From Vacuolonema iberomarrocanum LEGE 07170 (GTDB lineage Bacteria > Cyanobacteriota > Cyanobacteriia > Elainellales > Elainellaceae): a stretch of DNA of 64,000 nucleotides. Each line of letters begins with the position of its first letter. Position 1 is the stretch's first letter. Position numbers and translations under genes: made by a program. Below are positions 7,576-17,127 of the stretch, in pieces. The stretch spans positions 1 through 64,000 of the forward strand of contig JADEXA010000007.1 of NCBI GenBank assembly GCA_015207365.1, given 5' to 3'. The notes under the pieces are model-generated. The model ran no database searches and was not told where the DNA came from. It saw only the letters and a program-made list of their open reading frames with translations.

Positions 7576-8991
7576 ATGCTTTGTATTGACGAAATTCTGA
7601 CCCTAGAACCGTTTCAGCAATTGCCCAAAGAACAACTGGAATGGGCTTGCGATCGCGCTAAAGAACTGACGTTACCCGCCGGGACTCAGCTTATTGAAGA
7701 AGGAAGTGACCCCAACGGCTTTTTCATTTTGCTCAAAGGGCGGGTGAGCATTACCCGCCGGAGTGATGGAGTGGAAATGCCCATTGGCCAGCATGACGCT
7801 CCAGCCTTTTTTGGGGAAATCCCGGTGCTAACGGACGGCCCTGTGTTGGTGTCGATGCATACCCTCACCGACTGCTATCTTTACCAGCTCAACTGTTGCG
7901 ACTTTCTGACGTTGCTACATGAATGTCGAGGCTTTGAGCGCAGCATTTTTCGAGAGGTGTCTCGCCGGCTGCGGGGACTAGAATCTTTTATTCGGAGCCG
8001 GGAGAAGATGGCGGCGTTGGGCACCCTCTCGGCTGGCTTGGCTCACGAGCTGAACAACCCAGCAGCGGCGTTGGTGCGGGCATTGCGGGATGTGGTGCCC
8101 GCTATGCGCGAGCTGGAGCGGATGAATTTGCTCTATGGCTTGGAAAATCCAGATCCGGAGCAGACGCAGAAATGGCAATCGGTGCGCGATCGCGGCTATG
8201 AGGCGATTCTACATTCCACCACTGATGCCATGACCTTGAGCGATCGCGAAGAGGAACTGCTCGATTGGTTGGAGGACTATGGCGTAAAAGATGCCTGGAA
8301 GTTGACCGAACCGCTAGCCGCTGCTGGCATTGAGGCGGCAACCCTGGAAAAGTTGATGCATGGCTGGCGCGATCGCACTGATGAGCTGCGAGACCAGGGC
8401 ATTCGCTGGCTAGCGTTGTCGTTCGATGCCATGTCGATGATCAAAAATGGATTGCGAGGAGCCGAGCGCATTTCAGAGCTTGTGCATTCCATGAAGTCCT
8501 ATTCTCATTTGGATCAGGGGGCTCAGCAATTTGTCGATGTTCATGAGGGATTGGAAGATACGATCAAGCTCCTATCCTATAAGCTCAAGTCTGGGGTTAC
8601 GGTTTGTCGGCAATACGATCGCAGCCTGCCGCAAATCTGTGCCTATGGCAGTGAATTGAATCAGGTGTGGACGAATCTCATTGACAATGCAATTGATGCG
8701 ATGGATGGCAAGGGAACTTTGGAAATCGCCACCAGCCGGGATGGGGACTATGCTTGCGTCCAAATTATTGATTCTGGTACGGGTATTGACCCCAGCATTC
8801 AGTCCCGCATTTTTGAGCCATTTTTCACAACCAAAGAGATGGGTAAAGGGTCGGGACTGGGTCTAGAAACGGTCAATCGCATTGTGGAAAATCGCCACCA
8901 TGGAGTGATGACGCTGACGTCTGAACCCGGACGTACTTGTTTTACCGTCAGCTTACCCGTGGCAAAGGGAGCGAGTTGTTCAGCCTCTTGA
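7576..8991 (+). CDS. Sensor histidine kinase with N-terminal cyclic-nucleotide-type domain
   Basis: Soluble kinase of 471 residues with no membrane helix. Residues about 10-130 form a cyclic-nucleotide-binding-like beta-roll (AGTQLIEEGSDPNGFFILLKG, then FFGEIPVLTDGP). The arginine that holds the cyclic phosphate is not evident, so the ligand is uncertain. The H-box is LGTLSAGLAHELNNPAAAL with His157. The N-box is NQVWTNLIDNAIDAM and the G-boxes are DSGTGIDP and KGSGLGLETVNRIVE. The domain between them is longer than usual. It lies 125 bases after the receiver-flavoprotein gene, which is its most likely partner. Confidence 0.88.
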   Translation: MLCIDEILTLEPFQQLPKEQLEWACDRAKELTLPAGTQLIEEGSDPNGFFILLKGRVSITRRSDGVEMPIGQHDAPAFFGEIPVLTDGPVLVSMHTLTDCYLYQLNCCDFLTLLHECRGFERSIFREVSRRLRGLESFIRSREKMAALGTLSAGLAHELNNPAAALVRALRDVVPAMRELERMNLLYGLENPDPEQTQKWQSVRDRGYEAILHSTTDAMTLSDREEELLDWLEDYGVKDAWKLTEPLAAAGIEAATLEKLMHGWRDRTDELRDQGIRWLALSFDAMSMIKNGLRGAERISELVHSMKSYSHLDQGAQQFVDVHEGLEDTIKLLSYKLKSGVTVCRQYDRSLPQICAYGSELNQVWTNLIDNAIDAMDGKGTLEIATSRDGDYACVQIIDSGTGIDPSIQSRIFEPFFTTKEMGKGSGLGLETVNRIVENRHHGVMTLTSEPGRTCFTVSLPVAKGASCSAS

Positions 8992-9081
8992 AATAACGGC
9001 TGATTTCGTTCTGAGAAGTGACCTCAAAGCTTCAACTCTGCCTTTTTCTGTCTTTTATTGCCTCATTCAATCAACGGCAAG

Positions 9082-9167
9082 CCTTACGCAGAAATTGTGT
9101 AATCCTCAGTGAACTCGTTGATGTTGTGGCCGCGTCGTGGCCACAACATCAACAAAATGCATAAGGG
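9082..9167. repeat. MITE-like repeat, family D copy 1
   Basis: Bounded by CCTTACGCA and TGCATAAGG, with a central hairpin (9118-9152) of 14-bp arms TTGATGTTGTGGCC / GGCCACAACATCAA. The right end CAACAAAATGCATAAG recurs at 32171-32188 and 52597-52610 with small changes. Confidence 0.6.
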
Positions 9168-9238
9168 TGTAGTGAATGAAGAATCAACATTCTAAGCAAG
9201 CTGCAAATTATTGATGGATTTATGCCACTGACTATGTA

Positions 9239-9340
9239 TATCAAATCCGGTTAAATAGTCGTAAAACCCAACTATCGTTTGTGGCCGCTGCAATGCAGCG
9301 GCCACAAACGATAGTTGGGTTCTTCAACCGGATTTGGATA
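9239..9340. repeat. MITE-like repeat, family C copy 1
   Basis: Outer inverted ends TATCAAATCCGGTT and AACCGGATTTGGATA enclose a perfect 28-bp-arm hairpin (9265-9321) that includes CAACTATCGTTTGTGGCC. A second, altered copy starts at 52530. The remainder of the spacer 8992-10062 has no convincing gene. Confidence 0.65.
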
Positions 9341-9370
9341 TTACTACACATAGCTTCATCAAAGCTAATC

Positions 9371-9403
9371 CTTTATATGTAAGGCTTTATATGTAAGGCT
9401 TTA
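9371..9403. repeat. Two tandem 14-bp repeats
   Basis: CTTTATATGTAAGG occurs twice in direct succession and begins a third time. It looks like local slippage in the non-coding spacer. Confidence 0.6.
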
Positions 9404-10062
9404 GAGGGATTTTTTGGCTCTCCGTATCGCGTATTTAGCCTAAGTTTAGGTTAAGAAATGAGATGAATTTCTCTGACAATGGATGAATAACATTTTCTTT
9501 CACACGCTCTCAAACTATTGAGTCCCTGGGGCTTGAGACAGGTGGACTTCGTGTTTATAACCATGAAAGTAATTATCAGAGCTGTATCCAATGAATTGCT
9601 CGAACAGGCTAATGATGAAGCGACATCGTATAAATGATTAAGTTTGTCGTGGCTACAAAAATAAAAAAAACATAAATGGAGTAGCTTCATCCACAAGTTC
9701 AAGCTACTTTAAAGAGCAAATATCTATCATTAGCGATCGCCTACTTAGCATCGGCGTGCGATCGATTTTTATGAGTGAAGCCATACATTCTTCATTGGAA
9801 GTATCGCTTTGTCTTCCCCACCTTGATAGATAGATGGCTCGCGTTTGGTACATTGATTCGTAAGTTGAGTGTTACCCGCTTCAGTTGCTCCGCTTCGGCC
9901 TTTTCTACAATACTTTTTCTCATTTAATAGCTCTGTCTTTAATAGCTCTACCTTAGCTTTACGCGTTTTGCGTAAGGCGACAGTATCAGTTGAGAAAACC
10001 CGGGTCTTGGCTGATTTTATTCGAAATTGCTTTCATCAAAATTGCTTTCAGAAGAGGATACT

Positions 10063-10842
10063 ATGTCGCATTCAACAGAACATAATCGCCACGAATCTGA
10101 CGCTTCGCAAGGTACATCCACATCTAGCAAGAGGGACCATGCCCATCTCTCCAGCCGTGAGCAGAGCCACCCTCCAGAACACCACTACCCAGCGCCAAAA
10201 CAGGGCGGGGGTGCCCTAAAAGGATTTTTGGCTGGCATGGTGTTTATGGTTGTGCTGGGGTTGGTAGGAGCTGGCTGGTTTTTCCTTCGGCGTCCGGCTC
10301 AAGAGGCAACTGTGACGGCACCTGACAGTTCCGCAGCCCCCGAGGCCGTCGAAGCCGACCCCGTTACCGCTGATCCTGTGACTGCTGATCCCTCAGAAGC
10401 AACGGATACGCCTCAAAGTACGCTGAGCACCGATGCAGCAAGCAACCAAGCGGCAGCGGGTAATTTGCCTCCAGCTCAAACACTTGATATGCAAATCAAT
10501 CATCCCAACGGCTCGACCGCTCGGCTCACATCTATATCCTTTACCGAGAGCAGCATCGTTGCTGACCTTACCGTCACCAATGGCTTTGATAGAGCAATTA
10601 CTCTCAACCGGAGTGACGGCATGGTGATTATTGATAGTGCTGGCAACCAATATAATTTGGCGGCACCACCGAGCAACGAAACGATTCAAGTGGATCCTGG
10701 TACGACGTTGGAGGGGCAATTTGTGTTTATGGGTCGTCTGGCTCCGGGCGTTTCGTCCTTAAGCGTAATCACCAACAACAGATTTGGTGGGAATCAAGAC
10801 TTCTCGACGAATCCGAAGCTTGTGTTTCAGGTGGAGTTATAG
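10063..10842 (+). CDS. Membrane-anchored protein with extracytoplasmic beta domain
   Basis: Product of 259 residues from the ATG at 10063, which is preceded by AGAAGAGGA. A hydrophilic His/Ser/Gln-rich N-terminus of about 50 residues leads into one membrane helix (FLAGMVFMVVLGLVGAGWFF). A low-complexity Ala/Asp/Thr/Pro linker with a VTADP repeat follows. The C-terminal region of about 110 residues looks all-beta (strands such as SIVADLTVTNGF and GMVIIDSAGNQYNLA), like DUF4352-type domains. It ends 11 bases before the OmpA lipoprotein gene, so the two probably form an operon acting at the envelope. Function unknown. Confidence 0.75.
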   Translation: MSHSTEHNRHESDASQGTSTSSKRDHAHLSSREQSHPPEHHYPAPKQGGGALKGFLAGMVFMVVLGLVGAGWFFLRRPAQEATVTAPDSSAAPEAVEADPVTADPVTADPSEATDTPQSTLSTDAASNQAAAGNLPPAQTLDMQINHPNGSTARLTSISFTESSIVADLTVTNGFDRAITLNRSDGMVIIDSAGNQYNLAAPPSNETIQVDPGTTLEGQFVFMGRLAPGVSSLSVITNNRFGGNQDFSTNPKLVFQVEL

Positions 10843-10853
10843 GGAGAGCCACC

Positions 10854-11501
10854 ATGCAACGACTCCGAACGGTTTTGCTGATGTTTGGGCTAATAATGGT
10901 CGGGGTTGCTTGTCAGAGCAACTCGCCAGGGGGTGAGGTAACCTCTACAACCGAGGCACTGCCCACGGTAACGGAGCTGCAAGAACCGCAGATGGTTGCC
11001 CAAACACGCACCGAAGTGACACAAAATGCCCCGACGGCTTCTACCGAACTCAACATGTCTGCAACGCAAACGACCACCGCTATTGTCGAGCAAACCCTGA
11101 CAGAACTGGGTGCCCAGCAAACAAGTGAGGGCATCGAAATTACCCTGCCAGAGGACATTTTATTTGACTTTGATCAAGCAGATATCCGCCCTAGTGCGCA
11201 GGAGGCTCTGGCCAATCTGAATCTGCTACTCGAAAACTATGCGGAGGCACCTGTACTTATTTCAGGGCATACCGACAGCAAAGGCAGCGATCAATATAAT
11301 CAAGACCTCTCTCAACGGCGAGCGGAGGCAGTCAAAAGCTATCTTGTGCAAACCTTTGGGGTGAATGGCGATCGCCTTCAAACTGAAGGTCTCGGCGAAT
11401 CCGACCCGGTGGTTCCCAACACCCACCCCGATGGTACCGACCACCCCGAAAACCGCCAGCAAAATCGCCGGGTCGAGGTGTTGATTCAAACCGCTCAGTA
11501 G
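10854..11501 (+). CDS. OmpA-family peptidoglycan-binding lipoprotein
   Basis: Product of 215 residues. The N-terminal signal ends in lipobox VGVAC, giving a lipidated cysteine at about residue 20. A Thr/Glu-rich linker follows, then an OmpA C-terminal domain from about residue 95 (ILFDFDQADIRPSAQEALA, SGHTDSKGSDQYN, LSQRRAEAVKSYL, ENRQQNRRVEVLI). These are the residues expected for binding diaminopimelate in peptidoglycan. It probably tethers the outer membrane to the wall, working with the upstream envelope protein. Confidence 0.9.
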   Translation: MQRLRTVLLMFGLIMVGVACQSNSPGGEVTSTTEALPTVTELQEPQMVAQTRTEVTQNAPTASTELNMSATQTTTAIVEQTLTELGAQQTSEGIEITLPEDILFDFDQADIRPSAQEALANLNLLLENYAEAPVLISGHTDSKGSDQYNQDLSQRRAEAVKSYLVQTFGVNGDRLQTEGLGESDPVVPNTHPDGTDHPENRQQNRRVEVLIQTAQ

Positions 11502-11766
11502 TTGACTCCATGGTTTTAATCGGCAGGTCGAGTTCTTCGGTCACAATTTCCACAAACTGGCCAATGAGGCCGCTGGAATTTTCATGCGGTTCGAGAGGCG
11601 TCGTAATTTCGAGCTGACCGTGGTAATAGCTCAAGTGAGCCGACCGCGTTTCGGGTAGGGCGTTAACGATAGTTTGAAAGGCATCCCAATCAACACGCAA
11701 CGTCACTCGCTTTTCTGCAAGGGCGGGTTGGAGCGGTGAAGTGAGTTGGGGTGGCTTTGCAACCAT
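11500..11766 (-). pseudogene. Truncated Uma2-family (DUF820) gene
   Basis: The first roughly 90 codons from 11766 encode a typical Uma2 N-terminus (VDWDAFQTIVNALPETR, LSYYHGQLEITTPLEPHE, IGQFVEIVTEELDLP). The frame then runs antisense into the end of the OmpA gene and loses all family resemblance. The catalytic half (PD...ExK region) is missing. The break coincides with the OmpA stop codon, which suggests a deletion or insertion junction there. Probably inactive. The following spacer to 11995 shows no further gene. Confidence 0.7.
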
Positions 11767-11995
11767 CGTTTGTGCCTTAAACGATTGGCTTTATGGTGAC
11801 GCGATCGCCCACCACATTGGCAAAGCATCGACGACTATTTCCTACCTCTAAAGGTAGTCGTTGAACATTCCATGAATTTCGTTGGAAAACCAAATTCTAA
11901 ACGCTGCATTTACTGTCCCATGGGGTCAACAATATTCGAGTTTTGGGGCAAAATCTGGTTATCTTTCAGAAAGCTGAACCGATTCTTTTTATCGA

Positions 11996-12979
11996 ATGAG
12001 TCATCTTCCCCCCGAGTCCCCCGATGCTACGCCAAAACGCTCCCCCATTTTTCTGCTGATTCCCATCTTGTTGGCGATTACTTTTCTGAGTTTGTCGCTG
12101 TGGACGATTCACGGCCAACTCCAGCAGTATCCTCTGGCTGATGTGACGCAGAGCTTTGCCGCGATTCCGGGGCGATCGCTCGGGTTGGCGATTGCCCTTA
12201 CAGGGTTGAACTACATTATTCTTCCCCTCTGCGATGCGTTGGCGGTGCGCCTGCTGCGGCATCCTCTTCCGGTGCATAAGACCACTCTTGCCGGGGCAGT
12301 GAGCTATGGCATTAGCAACACCATTGGGTTTGCGGTTTTGAGTGACAGTGCGATTCGCTATCGGTTTTATTCCCGATGGTCGTTTTCAGCGAAGGAAGTA
12401 GCTCAAATCGTTGCGTTTGCTCACCTCAGCTTCTGGCTGGGGTTATTTATGATCGGCGGCAGCATCTTCTTGACCAAGCCCTTAGAAATTCCCAGTTTGC
12501 TGAATTTGCCGTTTGATTCGGCTCATGTTGCGGGACGGGTTTTTCTGACGCTGGCTCTGGCCTATCTGGCCTGGAATGGGTTGGGGCATCGGTCGCTCCG
12601 CCTTGGCCAATGGACGCTGCCCTATGTTCCGTTTCCCATGGCACTGCTGCAAGTGGCGATCGCCTCCATTAACTGGCTCTTGTCAGCAGGGATTCTCTAC
12701 GTCTTGTTGCCCGCTAGCGATTCGGTCTCCTATTTCAGCTTTTTTGGCATCTTTGCCCTGGCACAACTCGCGAGTGTTCTGAGTTCGGTGCCTGGAGGCG
12801 TGGGGGTTTTTGAATCGGTCATGTTGCTGTTTCTTTCACCGCCTATTCACTCGGCAACGCTGCTAGGTATCTTGCTGGCCTATCGAGGTATTAACTACTT
12901 CCTGCCTTTGATTACATCTGTTTTACTTTTTGGCGTTTATGAAGTTGGCTATCGCTTCAAGCTGACAAAAATTCCTTAG
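11996..12979 (+). CDS. MprF/UPF0104-like integral membrane protein
   Basis: Product of 327 residues, mostly hydrophobic with about eight predicted helices. It matches the lysylphosphatidylglycerol-synthase transmembrane (flippase-like) family: SYGISNTIGFAVLSDSAIRYRFYSRW and SSVPGGVGVFESVMLLF carry the conserved glycines and charged residues of that family. The cytoplasmic aminoacyl-transferase half of full MprF is absent. It probably moves or modifies a lipid in the inner membrane; the substrate is unknown. No operon partner is visible. Confidence 0.8.
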   Translation: MSHLPPESPDATPKRSPIFLLIPILLAITFLSLSLWTIHGQLQQYPLADVTQSFAAIPGRSLGLAIALTGLNYIILPLCDALAVRLLRHPLPVHKTTLAGAVSYGISNTIGFAVLSDSAIRYRFYSRWSFSAKEVAQIVAFAHLSFWLGLFMIGGSIFLTKPLEIPSLLNLPFDSAHVAGRVFLTLALAYLAWNGLGHRSLRLGQWTLPYVPFPMALLQVAIASINWLLSAGILYVLLPASDSVSYFSFFGIFALAQLASVLSSVPGGVGVFESVMLLFLSPPIHSATLLGILLAYRGINYFLPLITSVLLFGVYEVGYRFKLTKIP

Positions 12980-13089
12980 TTTTTCATGTTGGAAATAGCT
13001 TTTTTGGACTTCATTCGAATGCTTAGGTGCAGACGGTTGAACCTGCAACTCTTGGATGAATCCAGAGTCCCCGCCGCGCCCGCAATTTA

Positions 13090-13183
13090 TAGCGGTGTGC
13101 AACCGCATCAAGCACAGAAATGGTTGTGTGTGGGCGCGACGCGCCCACACACAACCGTACTTACCTAACGCGCACAGCGCTTT
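13090..13183. repeat. MITE-like repeat, family B copy 1
   Basis: About 93 bp starting TAGCGGTGTGCAACCGCATC and ending ACAGCGCT. The core hairpin is GGTTGTGTGTGGGCGC / GCGCCCACACACAACC. An inverted copy lies at 47015-47107, where an empty site can be compared. Confidence 0.7.
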
Positions 13184-13237
13184 ATTTGCGGGTAGGCAAT
13201 GGTTAGAGTCAGGGATAAGCATCATTCCGGCCTCGCG

Positions 13238-14284
13238 CTACGAAAAATGTTGAAAGCTGCGATCGCGCTGCAACAATTCAGTTTCCACTGTTGGATCATC
13301 GGACTGCAGCCAAACATTGTTTCCCGCAACGATTTCACCAATAACGTGAAGCTCTGGAAGTTGGGTTTTTAGAGCTTCGGCTTTGGCCTTTGGAAGACAC
13401 AGAACTAGCTCAAAGTCTTCGCCACCATAAAGTGCCCAGTCCATGGCTTGGGATGAAGAAAGCCAGGAGTTGAAAGCAACTGGGATAGGGATACGCGATC
13501 GCGCCAGCACCGCTCCCACCTGACTGGCTTCGCAGAGTTGCAGTGCGGCATCGGCTAGGCCGTCGCTACTATCCATTCCGGCCACTCGAAACGGTGCGCC
13601 ATCGGGGAAGAGGGCAGCGAGGGAGGGGATGGCATCGAGTCGAGGGGTGGGGCGCTGGTGGGCATGGATGAGGAATTGGCGATCGCTCTCTGACAATGCA
13701 GCGCCCCGTGCTGGATGCAGCAGCAGTTCTAGCCCAGCCCGCGAAGCACCATGCACTCCCGTTGCGACGATAGCATCTCCCACTTGGGCAGCGGAGCGCC
13801 GGATGACCCGTTGGGGCGATACCGCACCGAAAGCGGCGATCGCCACCGTCAGCACGGGCGATCGGCAAATATCTCCACCCACAATTGGGGTATTGGAAGG
13901 GGCGAGGCAGGCCAACATGCCCTGATACATGTCCTCCAGCCAGGCCACTGGCAGATCTCCGGGAATGCCCAGCCCAACGGTGATTCCCAGGGGTGAGGCT
14001 CCCATCGCTGCCAGATCCGACAAATTTGCCGCTGCCGCTCGCCAGCCTGCATCCTGGGGCGAGGTGGTATGCAGATCCGGGGAGGCCAGCCCAATGCTGA
14101 AATGCACCCCATCAACCAGGACATCTTCGGTGACGACGAGCGATCGCCCCTCTGGAACCTGTACCAGCGCTGCATCATCCCCCACGACCTGAGCAGGGCA
14201 AAACCGCAACAAGCGCTCCAGCAAGCCCTGCTCTCCCAAGTCTCGAACGGTGGGTGATGGGCGATCGGTCATGAACGAAAACAA
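13238..14284 (-). CDS. thiL: Thiamine-monophosphate kinase
   Basis: Phosphorylates thiamine monophosphate to the active cofactor thiamine diphosphate. The 348-residue product shows the AIR-synthase fold motifs of ThiL: VGDDAALV, the metal and substrate segment VTEDVLVDGVHF, ANLSDLAAMGASPLG, VGGDICRSP and the C-terminal GMDSSDGLADA and YGGEDFELV. The start may be the second Met (MTDRPSP, 14272). It follows the cyclophilin gene by 19 bases on the same strand; this order is one I recall from other cyanobacteria. Confidence 0.95.
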   Translation of the reverse strand: MFSFMTDRPSPTVRDLGEQGLLERLLRFCPAQVVGDDAALVQVPEGRSLVVTEDVLVDGVHFSIGLASPDLHTTSPQDAGWRAAAANLSDLAAMGASPLGITVGLGIPGDLPVAWLEDMYQGMLACLAPSNTPIVGGDICRSPVLTVAIAAFGAVSPQRVIRRSAAQVGDAIVATGVHGASRAGLELLLHPARGAALSESDRQFLIHAHQRPTPRLDAIPSLAALFPDGAPFRVAGMDSSDGLADAALQLCEASQVGAVLARSRIPIPVAFNSWLSSSQAMDWALYGGEDFELVLCLPKAKAEALKTQLPELHVIGEIVAGNNVWLQSDDPTVETELLQRDRSFQHFS

Positions 14285-14303
14285 TAAACCATGGCCTTAC
14301 ACC

Positions 14304-15551
14304 CTAAGCCGTCGGCTCAACCAAGTTCTCTAGGCCATTGATGACTTTGGCCGATCGGATTTTGTCACCGACTTTAAGCTTGCTTAAGGTTTCCGTACCA
14401 TCAATGACATAGCCAAAGACCGCGTAGCGCCCATCCAGCAGATTGGCTCCTGCCGGGGTCAGGTTGGGTTCAAACAGGAAGAAGAAGAACTGTGAGGAGC
14501 CTCCATCTGGTTCATCACCGGGGCGTGCCATGGCGACTGCGCCATAGGCCGAGAAGGGCAGCACAGGTTCTTCCAGGAATCGTCCTGCGTCTTCGAGGGT
14601 GATGCCATAGGTGGGGACATCATCCCCTTTCACCATAATTTCTAGGGGAATGGCGCGATATTCATTCGTTTTAGGATCAATGAATCCAGCAGCCTTTCCT
14701 GGCGGATCGCCTATCTGAACGACGTAGAACTCTTCCGCACGGTTCACATCCAAACCGTCGTAGAATCCCCGCTGCACCAGATCCACGAAGTTTCCGGCGG
14801 TAACTGGAGCATTGTAACCATCCACCACGAGAACCACTGCCCCTTTGTCCGTTTCCATCTCGATGGTGGCGCGGCCTTTCAGTTGGGGCAAGTTGCTATA
14901 CTCTTCGGGCACCTCGAAGGGAAATCCCTCCACCATCAAGCTTTCCAGAACGCCAACTTCTTCCAGCAATTCGGCGCGCTTAATCCAGACGCCTTCTTTA
15001 TTGTTGTCTTCGATCGCCGTCCGCATGCCGTTGATGTCCATTCCCATCCGCGTCATGATGAAGCCGGCATCGGCACGGCGTTCGGGTGGAACGCTGGCAA
15101 AAATGTCGTCTTGATTGTTCAATAGCCGCTCGACCCGTGTGATGCTGCCGCGAATAGAGCTGAGGCGTTTGCGGGCTCGTAGGGGTTCGGAGATATCTTC
15201 CAGGAGTTCCTGAATTTCGCGGATGGGTTCGTTGTCGATGGGTAGTGCATAGCGTAGAAGGGCTTTGCCACTGGTGACGGCATTGCCCTGAGGCAATGCG
15301 CTGAGCAGCATGTCTTGGCTGGGAGCGGCCTGAGCCGGAACAATCCCCCAACCGCAGGTGCCCACGAGGAGGAGCAGAATGAGGAGGATAGTTTGCACGC
15401 CCTTTCTCAAGCTGCATCTGCAATTTTGCAGCCAGTTTTGTAGCAACGTGTTTGCGATGGGTGCTGAATGTAAGGTTCTAGCCATGATTCTAGACATGAA
15501 AGACTGCTCTGGCGGTAAGACGGTCTGAGGAGGTGCGGCAGCAAGCAACAT
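14304..15551 (-). CDS. CYP38/TLP40-like cyclophilin-type peptidyl-prolyl isomerase
   Basis: Product of 415 residues. An N-terminal signal (VQTILLILLLLVGTCGWG, cleavage after PAQA) exports it to the thylakoid lumen or periplasm. Residues about 90-220 form a helical bundle as in plant CYP38, and the rest is a divergent cyclophilin barrel (APVTAGNFVDLVQRGFYDGL, GSSQFFFFLFEPNL, GRYAVFGYVIDG). Several catalytic residues of canonical cyclophilins appear changed, as in CYP38, whose role is in photosystem II assembly. The start is uncertain: Met19 (MSRIMART) is an alternative. It probably forms an operon with thiL. Confidence 0.9.
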   Translation of the reverse strand: MLLAAAPPQTVLPPEQSFMSRIMARTLHSAPIANTLLQNWLQNCRCSLRKGVQTILLILLLLVGTCGWGIVPAQAAPSQDMLLSALPQGNAVTSGKALLRYALPIDNEPIREIQELLEDISEPLRARKRLSSIRGSITRVERLLNNQDDIFASVPPERRADAGFIMTRMGMDINGMRTAIEDNNKEGVWIKRAELLEEVGVLESLMVEGFPFEVPEEYSNLPQLKGRATIEMETDKGAVVLVVDGYNAPVTAGNFVDLVQRGFYDGLDVNRAEEFYVVQIGDPPGKAAGFIDPKTNEYRAIPLEIMVKGDDVPTYGITLEDAGRFLEEPVLPFSAYGAVAMARPGDEPDGGSSQFFFFLFEPNLTPAGANLLDGRYAVFGYVIDGTETLSKLKVGDKIRSAKVINGLENLVEPTA

Positions 15552-15840
15552 CGATCGCCTTCACCCACCCTTCTCCAAACCTGTGTTCAATCTTGCCATA
15601 GTGCGATCGCCCTTCTACGGCAAATCCGTTGCAAATCCGTTGAACTTTCGGTCAATGGGCATAAGGACAAGGAGTGGCACTAATAAATTTGCACTGTTTC
15701 ATGGTCAAAATCTCCTCACTTTTGCTGACAAATCCTGTAAGTACCCGAAGCTATATTGCTTGAAATTCATCATTTTTTGGCAATTCAGGGCCGTATTAAT
15801 TTTCTATTTACAGCTTCTTAACGTTTTGTCGGCGGTGTTG

Positions 15841-15872
15841 ATTATCGAGCCTTAACCCAAAAACAGTATTGT
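15841..15872 (+). promoter_or_regulatory. Possible degenerate Pho box upstream of sphX
   Basis: CTTAACCC at 15851 matches the cyanobacterial Pho-box half-site. Octamers at 11-bp pitch to either side (GATTATCG before, AACAGTAT after) are weak. CTTAACGT at 15817 is out of phase at 34 bp. Suggestive only. The rest of the 15552-15922 spacer shows no gene. Confidence 0.4.
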
Positions 15873-15922
15873 CGCATTGGTTCATTACAAAAACTTTAAA
15901 GTAGTGCCCTGGAGCATTTTCT

Positions 15923-16954
15923 ATGGTGGCGAATCTAGTGAAGAAAAACCGTTTTGTTGCATTTGTCGGTATCTGTGCGGCAACGGCTGCAACCCTGAGC
16001 CTGACTGCAACAAGCGCACTGTCCCAAACCGGTGAAATTCGGGTTGATGGATCCAGCACGGTATTCCCCATTACCGAAGCTGTAGCCGAAGAGTACATGC
16101 TTGGCGGTGCCTCTGCCAACGTCACAGTGGGTGTATCTGGTACAGGCGGTGGTTTCCGTAGGTTCTGCGCTGGAGAAACTGAAATTTCCAATGCATCTCG
16201 TCCCATCCAGCAGGAAGAAATCGATGCTTGCCGTGAAGCAGGCGTCAGTTTCATTGAGCTGCCTGTCGCCTACGATGCATTAACCGTCGTTGTGCATCCC
16301 GAGAATACCTGGGTCAGCGAAATGACTGTGGAGCAGTTGAATACCATCTGGGCTCCCGAAGCTCAAGGTGTCATCACCAACTGGAATCAGGTTGATCCGT
16401 CCTTCCCCGATTTGGATTTGGTGCTCTATGGCCCCGGAACAGATTCCGGTACCTTCGACTACTTCACCGAGGCCATCAATGGTGATGGTGGTGAAAGCCG
16501 AGCTGACTTCACGGCCAGCGAAGATGACAACGTTTTGGTTCAAGGTGTGGCTAACGACGAAGGCTCTATCGGCTACTTTGGCTTGGCCTACTACATTGAG
16601 AACCAAGATCGTCTGAACTCGGTCGCAATTGTGAACCCTGAAACGGGCACACCAGTGCAGCCTAGCGCTGAGGCTGTTGAGGCCAATGAGTATGTGCCTC
16701 TGTCTCGTCCGTTGTTCATCTATGTGAATGCGGATGCGGTGGAAAACAACCCAGCCGTTCGTGAGTTTGTTGAGTATTACCTCAGCCGTTCTGATCTGGC
16801 ACTGGAAGTCGGTTATGTGGCTCTTCCTGCTCCAGCTTATGATGCAGCCCGTGCCAACCTGCGCGATGGCAAGACTGGCACGGTATTTGGCAGTGGCGTT
16901 GAGACTATCGGCGTCAGCATCGAAGACTTGCTGGAACTGGAAGGTATCGAATAG
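15923..16954 (+). CDS. sphX: Periplasmic phosphate-binding protein, PstS/SphX family
   Basis: Captures phosphate in the periplasm. The 343-residue product has a signal peptide (FVGICAATAATLSLTATSALS, cut near residue 34). It then has the family's binding segments: VDGSSTVFPITEAVAEEY, GVSGTGGGFRRFCAGE, SNASRPI and GPGTDSGTFDYFTE. The GSST and SGTF loops normally hydrogen-bond the phosphate. No pstC, pstA or pstB genes follow and a terminator closes the unit, as is usual for the stand-alone SphX type. The possible Pho box upstream fits induction by phosphate starvation. Confidence 0.9.
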   Translation: MVANLVKKNRFVAFVGICAATAATLSLTATSALSQTGEIRVDGSSTVFPITEAVAEEYMLGGASANVTVGVSGTGGGFRRFCAGETEISNASRPIQQEEIDACREAGVSFIELPVAYDALTVVVHPENTWVSEMTVEQLNTIWAPEAQGVITNWNQVDPSFPDLDLVLYGPGTDSGTFDYFTEAINGDGGESRADFTASEDDNVLVQGVANDEGSIGYFGLAYYIENQDRLNSVAIVNPETGTPVQPSAEAVEANEYVPLSRPLFIYVNADAVENNPAVREFVEYYLSRSDLALEVGYVALPAPAYDAARANLRDGKTGTVFGSGVETIGVSIEDLLELEGIE

Positions 16955-17013
16955 TCCGACATCTCATTCCGTGTAGATTCTCAACATCATTGAGATAAAA
17001 ACGGGTCTCGCTT

Positions 17014-17052
17014 CCTTGGAGTAGTGGCTTCTCACTGCTCCAAGGATTTTTC
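17014..17052 (+). terminator. Rho-independent terminator after sphX
   Basis: CCTTGGAGTAGTG pairs with CACTGCTCCAAGG (one G-T pair) around CTTCT, followed by ATTTTT. Confidence 0.8.
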
Positions 17053-17127
17053 GCTGATATACCCCTGATTGCATTTACAGGCCGTTTGAGTCGTCCCTTC
17101 CCCTTGCTGTTCACTCCTTTATGACGC

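Noticed and set aside
9451..9702. 83-codon minus-strand open frame
   Set aside because: Low-complexity, A+T-rich, no ribosome binding site and no recognisable protein character.
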